Shown here: piece by piece, positions 58,041 to 64,000 of the stretch
Position numbering within the stretch: the first letter of the stretch is position 1
Layout: each line of letters opens with the position of its first letter
Assembly: GCF_002879865.1 (NCBI RefSeq)
Contig: NZ_PNXY01000008.1
Location: 230,250 to 294,249, forward strand
Source of the DNA: Paraburkholderia rhynchosiae
GTDB lineage: Bacteria; Pseudomonadota; Gammaproteobacteria; Burkholderiales; Burkholderiaceae
Reading direction: 5' to 3'
Length of the DNA: 64,000 nt
The notes under the pieces: model-generated
What the model was told of the DNA's origin: nothing
What the model saw: the letters and a program-made list of their open reading frames with translations, nothing else
The model's database searches: none
Position numbers and translations under genes: made by a program

Positions 58041-61000
58041 TTACCAGTAGCGCAGATCCAGCGTGAACGGAAACTCCAGGCTGCGCTGCGGCGCATCCAC
58101 CGTGAGCGGCCCCGGCGTATGACCCGACGCGAAGAAGCGTGAGCGCCGCCGGCTTTCCGCCTCATAGGCGTTCACCGGGAAGGTGTCATAGCTGCGCCCG
58201 CCCGGATGTGCGACATGATACTGGCATCCGCCCACGGAGCGGCCACTCCATGTATCGACGAGATCGAACGTGAGCGGCGCGTCCACGCCGATGGTCGGAT
58301 GCAGCGCCGACGGCTGCGACCACGCGCGGAACCGCACGCCCGCCACATATTCGCTGACGCGCCCTGTCGGCTGCAACGGCACCGGCACGCCGTTGACCGT
58401 CAGCACATGACGGTTTTCGTTCAAACCGAGCGCGCGCACCTCGAGCCGCTCCACCGACGAATCCACATAGCGCACCGTGCCGCCCGGCGAGCCCTCCTCG
58501 CCCATCACGTGCCAAGGTTCGAGCGCATTGCGGACGGTCAGCGACACGCCGCTCACCGTGGCTTCACCGACCAGCGGGAAGCGGAATTCGAAGTGCGGCG
58601 CGAACCAGCTGCTATCGAAGGCAAAGCCCGCCCGATTCAGCTCGTCGAGCACGTCGTCGAAATCCATCTTCACGAAGGTGCCGAGCAGGAAGCGGTCGTG
58701 CAGTTCGGTGCCCCAGCGCGTGAGCCGCTGCGTGTACGGCGTATGCCAGAAACGCGCCACCAGTGCGCGCAACAGCAATTGCTGCACGAGGCTCATGCGT
58801 GCGTGCGGCGGCATTTCGAAACCGCGCAATTCGAGCAGGCCGAGACGGCCCGTCGGACCATCGGGCGAATATAGCTTGTCGATGCAAAATTCCGCGCGGT
58901 GCGTATTGCCGGTCACATCGATCAGAATGTTGCGCAACGACCGGTCGATCATCCACGCGGGCAGGTTGGCGCTGTCGCGTCCGCCGAGCAGATCGATCTG
59001 CCGCTGCAATTCGCGGAACGCCACTTCGAGTTCATACACCTGATCGTTGCGGGCTTCGTCGATACGCGGCGCCTGGCTCGTCGGTCCAATAAAGAGCCCG
59101 GAAAACAGATACGACAGCGAAGGATGGTTGTGCCAGTACGCGATCAGACTCGCGAGCAGATCGGGACGGCGCAGGAACGGACTGTCGGCGGGCGTCGCGC
59201 CGCCGAGCACGAGGTGATTGCCGCCGCCGGTGCCGGTATGGCGTCCGTCGGTCATGAACTTCTCGCTGCTCAGATAGCTTTGCGCCGCCGACTGATACAG
59301 GTACTCGGTGTGATCGACCAGTTGACCCCAGTTCGCTGCCGGATGAATGTTGACCTCGATCACGCCGGGGTCGGGCGTGACCTGCAGCATCTTCAGGCGC
59401 GCATCGCGTGGCGGCGGATAGCCTTCGAGCACGACTTGCATGCGCAACTCGGCGGCTGTCGCTTCAACGGCGGCGAGCAGGTCAAGATAGTCGTCGAGCT
59501 CGGTGAGCGGCGGCATGAACACATGCAGCAGCGTGCGGCCGCTGCCGAACGCGTCGGCTTCCGCTTTCGGACCGGCGGCGCGTTTGGGATCGCGCGCCTC
59601 GACGCAAATGGCCGTGCGAAGCGTTTCCTTCGACGACTTGCCGCGCGCCGGCGCCGCCGTGGCGTCGGTTTCGCCGCGTTGTGGCGCATACGCCAGCACC
59701 GTGCTGCCGGGCATGCCGCTCAACAAATCCCCCGCCGACGACGACAACGCCGCCGCGCGTCGTGCATCGGCGGTAGTCAGCGCGGGCTCGCCGTCGTCGT
59801 ATTGCATGCGCAGTTGCGCGGCCGAGCGCAACGGCACCGGCGGCGCGAACGGATCGTGCGCGTGCTGATACGGATAGTCGGTCTTCGACACCCACGGCAG
59901 CGAATCCAGCGGCAGGCGATACCCCATCGGCGAGTCGCCGGGAATCAGGAACATACGTTCTTCGCGGAAGAACCAGCGGCCGCTGACCCACTTCGGCGCC
60001 TCGTGCGGCACATCGCGGTCGCGCGCGAGCGGCAGTACATAGCCGGTCGCGCCGCCGAGCCCCGCGTCGAACACGCGGCGCAAACGCACGCGCTCGAGTT
60101 CATCATCCAGACGCGCGTCGAACGGATCGACGTTGACGGGTAGCCGCCGCTCGCGCCACAGGTAGTACCAGACGTCTTCGAAACCGGGCTGGATGCAGTC
60201 TTCATTTAACGAGAGCTTGCCCGCCAGATGCGCGAGAAAGCGTTGCGCGTCCGCGGCCGTGTAGGTGCCGGGCTCGCGCTCATCGGCGAAAAGCGCGGGG
60301 TTTTGCCAGCATGGCTCGCCATCGGCGCGCCAGTACAACGACATCGCCCAGCGCGGCAACTGCTCGCCCGGATACCACTTGCCCTGGCCGATATGCAGGA
60401 AGCCGTTTGCGCCGTAACGCGAGCGCAGCTTTTCCATCAACGCGACCGCGTAGCCGCGCTTGGTCGGGCCGAGCGCGTCGGTGTTCCATTCGGCGGCATC
60501 GCGGTCGCGCACCGACACGAAGGTCGGCTCGCCGCCCATGGTCAGACGGACGTCCATGTCCGCGAGTTGACGGTCGACGTGCGCGCCCATGGCGAGCACA
60601 TCGTTCCACACTTCCTCGCTGTAGGGCTTGGTGACGCGCGGTGTCTCCAGCACGCGGCTGATCGACATGGTGTGCTCGAACTCGACTTCGGATTCGTCCA
60701 CCGCGCCCGAAATCGGCGCTGCGCTGCCCGGTTCGGGCGTGCAGGCGACCGGAATGTGCCCCTCGCCGGCGAGCAGGCCCGATGTGGGGTCGAGGCCGAT
60801 CCAGCCCGCGCCCGGCAGATACACCTCGCACCATGCGTGCAGATCGGTGAAGTCGACCTCGGTGCCGCTCGGGCCGTCGATCGACTTGATGTCAGGCGCG
60901 AGTTGCAGCAGATAGCCGGACACGAAGCGCGCGGCAAGACCGAGCTGGCGTAACGTCTCGACCAGCAGCCAGCCGGAATCGCGGCACGAACCGGCGCCGC

Positions 61001-61523
61001 TCACGAGCGTTTCTTCGGGCGTCTGAACGCCTGGCTCCATCCGGATCAGATAGCGAACCTCGCGTTGCAGCCGCTGATTCAACGCGACGAGGAAATCGGC
61101 GGTCACGGTCGGCGTGCGGTCGATACTCTTGACGAACTCGGCGAAACGCGGGGTCATGGGACGCTTCACCCGATACGGCGCGAGTTCGAGCGCGAGATCC
61201 GGCGAATAGTCGAAGGGGAATTTTTCGGCCGACGGCTCGAGAAAGAAGTCGAACGGATTGTAGACGGCCATCTCGGCGATCAGATCCACCGTCACCTTGA
61301 ACTCGCGCGTCTTCTCGGGGAAAACGAGGCGCGCCTGATAGTTGGCGAACGCGTCCTGCTGCCAGTTGATGAAGTGTTGAGCCGGCTCGACTCGCATCGA
61401 ATACGAGAGGATCGGAGTCCGGCAGTGCGGCGCGGGCCTCAGACGCACGACCTGGGGCGACAGCGCGACCAGCCTGTCGTAGCGGTAATGTGTGACGTGG
61501 TTCAACGCGACGCGTATGGACAC
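58041..61523 (-). CDS. DUF2126 transglutaminase-like protein, 1160 aa
   Basis: A very long protein. The N-terminal third is a transglutaminase: beta domain (about 1-90, VSIRVALNHVTHYRYDRLVA) and core with Cys180 in SGAGSCRDSGW, His229 in DLHAWCEVY and Asp245 in WIGLDPTSG. The remaining 800 residues are the DUF2126 region, with stretches such as MGGEPTFVSVRDRDAAEWNT and TGGGNHLVLGGATPADSPFL that recall amidoligase-type enzymes. The GTG at 61523 follows AGGAG at six bases and gives the usual VSIRVAL start; the frame is open to 61565. It heads the second ligase island. Whether DUF2126 makes or breaks peptide bonds is unknown. Confidence 0.9.
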   Translation of the reverse strand: MSIRVALNHVTHYRYDRLVALSPQVVRLRPAPHCRTPILSYSMRVEPAQHFINWQQDAFANYQARLVFPEKTREFKVTVDLIAEMAVYNPFDFFLEPSAEKFPFDYSPDLALELAPYRVKRPMTPRFAEFVKSIDRTPTVTADFLVALNQRLQREVRYLIRMEPGVQTPEETLVSGAGSCRDSGWLLVETLRQLGLAARFVSGYLLQLAPDIKSIDGPSGTEVDFTDLHAWCEVYLPGAGWIGLDPTSGLLAGEGHIPVACTPEPGSAAPISGAVDESEVEFEHTMSISRVLETPRVTKPYSEEVWNDVLAMGAHVDRQLADMDVRLTMGGEPTFVSVRDRDAAEWNTDALGPTKRGYAVALMEKLRSRYGANGFLHIGQGKWYPGEQLPRWAMSLYWRADGEPCWQNPALFADEREPGTYTAADAQRFLAHLAGKLSLNEDCIQPGFEDVWYYLWRERRLPVNVDPFDARLDDELERVRLRRVFDAGLGGATGYVLPLARDRDVPHEAPKWVSGRWFFREERMFLIPGDSPMGYRLPLDSLPWVSKTDYPYQHAHDPFAPPVPLRSAAQLRMQYDDGEPALTTADARRAAALSSSAGDLLSGMPGSTVLAYAPQRGETDATAAPARGKSSKETLRTAICVEARDPKRAAGPKAEADAFGSGRTLLHVFMPPLTELDDYLDLLAAVEATAAELRMQVVLEGYPPPRDARLKMLQVTPDPGVIEVNIHPAANWGQLVDHTEYLYQSAAQSYLSSEKFMTDGRHTGTGGGNHLVLGGATPADSPFLRRPDLLASLIAYWHNHPSLSYLFSGLFIGPTSQAPRIDEARNDQVYELEVAFRELQRQIDLLGGRDSANLPAWMIDRSLRNILIDVTGNTHRAEFCIDKLYSPDGPTGRLGLLELRGFEMPPHARMSLVQQLLLRALVARFWHTPYTQRLTRWGTELHDRFLLGTFVKMDFDDVLDELNRAGFAFDSSWFAPHFEFRFPLVGEATVSGVSLTVRNALEPWHVMGEEGSPGGTVRYVDSSVERLEVRALGLNENRHVLTVNGVPVPLQPTGRVSEYVAGVRFRAWSQPSALHPTIGVDAPLTFDLVDTWSGRSVGGCQYHVAHPGGRSYDTFPVNAYEAESRRRSRFFASGHTPGPLTVDAPQRSLEFPFTLDLRYW

Positions 61524-61837
61524 ACCGGACTCCTGGTCTATGGTTGGCAGCCCGCCAAAAAGCAAGCTTCATGCCGTTGATCGAAAATCCGCGTGCGGCC
61601 ACGGCGCCGCCATGATCACGGCTTGTTGGGAGTTTGCCGCTTCACTCTGTCGTTTAACGCGGGCCGAAGTACAGCCGTTCATGTGCCACGAACCAGACTG
61701 CGCACCAAAGCGGGGCAACGCCGCTGCACGATCATGCCCATACTGTGCGTTAAACGGGTGACGTCTGGCAATCGCGGCATGAACATTGCGAAACGTCCTC
61801 GCCTGTCACACTGTCACTCACCGCCCGGGCTTCGTCC
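61524..61837. other. Divergent intergenic region of the second ligase island
   Basis: These 314 bases separate the DUF2126 gene and the divergent zinc metallopeptidase gene. I see no gene or strong repeat. Both promoters must lie here; no clear consensus was found. Confidence 0.35.
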
Positions 61838-62941
61838 ATGAAAACGTTCCACTGCAATCGCTGCTCGCACCTCGTGTTCTTTGAGAACGTCCGTTGCGAA
61901 CGCTGCGAGGCATTGCTCGGCTATGTGCCGGAACTGCGCGAAATCAGCGCCTTCGAAGATGCCGGCGAAGAGCGCTGGCGCAGCCTGCATCCCGAGTCCG
62001 ACGGCGCCCTGTACCGGCAGTGCCATAACTACGCGGTCGAAAATGTCTGCAACTGGATGGTTCCCGCCGATTCGCCCGACACGCTGTGCCGCTCCTGTCA
62101 ATTGACACGCACGATTCCGAACCTCAGTGCGCCCGAAAACCGGCTGTACTGGTATCGGCTGGAAATCGCCAAACGCCGGCTGCTCTATACGCTCGGCGAG
62201 TTTGGGCTCGACGTCAAATCGCGTCAGGAAGATCCGGAACAAGGCCTTGCGTTCGAATTTCTCGAGGACGGCGGCGATGGTTCGCGCGTCATGACCGGTC
62301 ACGACAACGGGCTCATCACGCTCAACATCGCCGAGGCCGACGACGCGCATCGCGAGAAAATCCGCAGTGCGATGGGCGAGCCGTACCGGACGCTGCTCGG
62401 CCACTTCCGCCACGAGACCGGCCACTACTACTTCAGTCAACTGGTGGAGAAGAGCCCGCGCTGGCTCGAACCGTTCCGCAAACTTTTCGGCGATGAGCGC
62501 GCCGACTATGGCGATGCGCTCGACGCCTACTATCGCGACGGCGCGCCGGCCGACTGGCAGGCTTCGTATATCAGTGCGTATGCGACGATGCATCCCTGGG
62601 AAGACTGGGCCGAGACGTGGGCGCATTACATGCTGATCGTCGACGTGCTGGATACGTCGACTTCGTACGGCGTCGCACTGCTCCCCGACGATCCAAGCGA
62701 GCCGACGCTGACCGACCGCACGCCGGTCGAAGACGCGAGTTTCGATAACCTGATGAAGCGCTGGTTTCCGCTCACCTATGTATTGAACAGCCTGAACCGC
62801 AGCCTGGGCATGCCGGACGGTTATCCGTTCACGCTGGCCGCGCCGGTGGTGGACAAGCTTCGCTTCGTACATCGGGTGATTGCGGAAGCGGGTGACAGGT
62901 CGGCTTCGCGGGACTCGCCACAGGCTGCGAAGCCGGCCTGA
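61838..62941 (+). CDS. Zinc-ribbon protein with putative zinc metallopeptidase domain
   Basis: A 367-residue soluble protein. An N-terminal zinc ribbon uses Cys6, Cys9, Cys20 and Cys23 (HCNRCS and RCERCE), and further cysteines at about 62, 71, 84 and 87 may form a second site. The rest resembles a zincin-type peptidase with HETGH at 192-196 in GHFRHETGHYYFS (Glu as catalytic base, two His as ligands) and a later DWAETWAHYM helix for the third ligand. It is divergent from the DUF2126/ATP-grasp operon. Metallopeptidases of this kind are reported in such neighbourhoods, so it may process the island's peptide. Confidence 0.82.
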   Translation: MKTFHCNRCSHLVFFENVRCERCEALLGYVPELREISAFEDAGEERWRSLHPESDGALYRQCHNYAVENVCNWMVPADSPDTLCRSCQLTRTIPNLSAPENRLYWYRLEIAKRRLLYTLGEFGLDVKSRQEDPEQGLAFEFLEDGGDGSRVMTGHDNGLITLNIAEADDAHREKIRSAMGEPYRTLLGHFRHETGHYYFSQLVEKSPRWLEPFRKLFGDERADYGDALDAYYRDGAPADWQASYISAYATMHPWEDWAETWAHYMLIVDVLDTSTSYGVALLPDDPSEPTLTDRTPVEDASFDNLMKRWFPLTYVLNSLNRSLGMPDGYPFTLAAPVVDKLRFVHRVIAEAGDRSASRDSPQAAKPA

Positions 62942-62994
62942 TCCTGAGTACGCGACGCGACGTACACGCGCTGAAATTCAAAGCCACGTCACAC

Positions 62995-63034
62995 AAAAAA
63001 TTTGCCGCGAATGATTGCGAAAATCATTCGCGGC
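62995..63034 (-). terminator. Rho-independent terminator of the phasin gene
   Basis: GCCGCGAATGAT (63004-63015) pairs perfectly with ATCATTCGCGGC (63023-63034) over a seven-base loop. On the minus strand it is followed by AAA and six T (63000-62995). It may also serve the metallopeptidase gene on the other strand. Confidence 0.88.
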
Positions 63035-63088
63035 ATTGGCCTTCAAACGATGTCTATGGTCCGAAAGCGACCGAGCAATCCGGCGCGC

Positions 63089-63523
63089 TTACTTCTTCTG
63101 CTGCTGTTGCTGCTGCAAAAGCGAGCGCAATTCCTGGACGTTTTCGTCCACGCGTTTCGCGATCACCGCATACGACTCGGCTTGCGTCTGATAGGCCGCC
63201 TGCGCGAGCTGCTGCATGTCGGCGAGCGACTTGTGCAAGCTTTGCTGGATCAACTCGGCGGTTTTCGCGGAAGGCGCGGCGCCGCCGGCTGATAGCTGCC
63301 CCGTTAGCGACTGCAATTCGCTCAGCGTCGTGCGCAACATTTCGGTCTGCTTCTGCGCGAGCGACTGCATGCCCTGGAAGGCGGTCTGATTCGCCTGAAC
63401 CAGTGCTTCGACGTCCTTGCGCCGCGCTTCCATGATGGCGGGCACGTCGAAGCCGGGCAGCTTGAACTGCTCCAGCATTTTGGTGAAATCGCCAAACGGA
63501 TTGGCGGTATCAGGTCGGTCCAT
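63089..63523 (-). CDS. Phasin family protein
   Basis: A 144-residue helical protein expected to coat polyhydroxyalkanoate granules. Near the start NPFGDFTKMLEQFKLPGFDV and the EARRKDVEALVQANQTAFQG helix match the phasin family. The C-terminal half is a long amphipathic helix ending in a Gln-rich tail (LLQQQQQQKK). The ATG at 63523 is preceded by AAGGAGGATTT. It is monocistronic with a strong terminator. Granule-associated phasins control granule size and number, and this one is of the short type common in Burkholderia. Confidence 0.85.
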   Translation of the reverse strand: MDRPDTANPFGDFTKMLEQFKLPGFDVPAIMEARRKDVEALVQANQTAFQGMQSLAQKQTEMLRTTLSELQSLTGQLSAGGAAPSAKTAELIQQSLHKSLADMQQLAQAAYQTQAESYAVIAKRVDENVQELRSLLQQQQQQKK

Positions 63524-63900
63524 GCGAAATCCTCCTTAACGGTTGAACAATCGCCACCGGCGCTTCGCCGCAAACATTCACGCGATGCAGGCACCGGCGG
63601 TTTCCGGTGCGCCGCGCCCCGCAGCCGCTTGCGCGGTTCCAGGGTCCGACGGCACATTGCGTCAATCATGCGCCATCCGACGCTATTGCGCCAGCGCATG
63701 CGCCGTCGACGGACACAGGACGATGCATGGCGCACGGCGCATTCTGTTGCGAGCCGGCGGACGCAAGGCTTCGTAAGCGTACGGAAGCGAGTCAGTAACC
63801 CTGCAACAGGGCGTGTCGTCTATCGTTAGGTTGAGTCGGCGTACTGTCGTGCCGGCGCTCTGTCCATGGGCTCAGGATTACCCACATCTCGTGATGTGAA
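63524..63900. other. Gene-free stretch between phasin and transposase end
   Basis: No convincing gene in these 377 bases. The left part includes the phasin promoter and its AAGGAGG site. The right part (63780-63900) may include the terminal inverted repeat of the insertion sequence, but the other end lies outside the window, so it cannot be verified. Confidence 0.35.
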
Positions 63901-64000
63901 TCACCCGTCCTGGCTAAAGATCCGGTACATCTCCGTGATTTCGTGGAGCACCAGGAAGCCGCGCCACATGACCGTAGGCCCGGGCGGGTGATCATGCTTG
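63901..64000 (-). mobile_element. 3' end of a probable IS4-family transposase (partial)
   Basis: Reading leftward from the window edge, the frame gives KHDHPPGPTVMWRGFLVLHE and continues ITEMYRIFSQDG to a TGA at 63903-63901. A C-terminus with PPG followed by a WRG block and a helix is characteristic of IS4/Tn5-type transposases as I remember them. Only 32 codons are visible and the rest lies beyond the window, so neither completeness nor family can be confirmed. Confidence 0.5.

Noticed and set aside
58899..60143. 414-codon plus-strand open frame opposite the DUF2126 gene
   Set aside because: Antisense shadow of a real transglutaminase with an intact triad. Low-complexity His/Arg-rich translation.
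63792..63995. 67-codon minus-strand frame starting at 63995
   Set aside because: It is a neighbouring frame of the probable transposase end. Composition is not protein-like and there is no ribosome-binding site.
1..64000. tRNA, rRNA genes or CRISPR array
   Set aside because: No cloverleaf-like sequence, rRNA stretch or regularly spaced long direct repeat was seen on reading. A dedicated search could still find a missed small RNA.

Overview
The window looks like chromosomal DNA of a Burkholderiaceae bacterium, most likely Paraburkholderia or a close relative. The sequence is GC-rich and densely packed. The gene content fits that group: a 388-residue Gram-negative porin, a phasin, H-NS and HU proteins with Lys/Ala-rich histone-like tails, a NodT/EmrB/EmrA efflux operon, and a MocR regulator next to an IclR regulator. 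Species cannot be named from the sequence alone. I found no tRNA, rRNA or CRISPR array. The only trace of a mobile element is the probable 3' end of a transposase at the right edge.

Layout. 1-717: end of a probable sensor kinase and its NarL-type regulator. 761-5833: small envelope and hypothetical genes, a two-domain H-NS protein, a DUF6765-like protein and a periplasmic FKBP. 5891-16593: a C-N hydrolase, an Lhr-type helicase with the nuclease PdeM, an FAD oxidoreductase, a SYLF lipoprotein, a SulP transporter, a YbaK protein and a BrkB protein. 16996-18162: porin. 18390-22777 (minus): Anbu proteasome-like peptidase, transglutaminase, alpha-E protein and circularly permuted ATP-grasp. 23161-26358 (minus): HU, MocR and IclR. 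26636-33476: a PotABCD-type transporter interleaved with a three-subunit HcnABC/opine-oxidase-like dehydrogenase. 33557-37128 (minus): ketopantoate reductase family protein, nucleoside hydrolase, cytidine deaminase, an internally deleted nucleoside transporter and small proteins.

37256-43214 (minus): a signalling cassette of a solute-binding protein, a small protein, a membrane hybrid kinase, a soluble REC-PAS kinase and a NarL regulator. 43531-48559: CFA-type methyltransferase, HPP-CBS protein, MarR and a ClC channel with CBS domains. 48575-54425 (minus): DUF488, an EmrAB-NodT efflux operon and two paralogous MarR regulators. 54488-62941: a second ligase/transglutaminase island (DUF2126 transglutaminase, fused ATP-grasp/alpha-E, transglutaminase) with a divergent zinc metallopeptidase. 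63089-64000: phasin and the transposase end.

The strongest candidate for a poorly described system is the pair of peptide-ligase/transglutaminase islands about 32 kb apart, one with an Anbu peptidase and one beside a zincin-like peptidase. The most concrete regulatory observations are an identical 14-base operator in front of emrA and both marR genes, a shared AT-rich operator in front of the HPP and marR-clc genes, and two matching 15-base inverted repeats in the iclR/ABC intergenic region.
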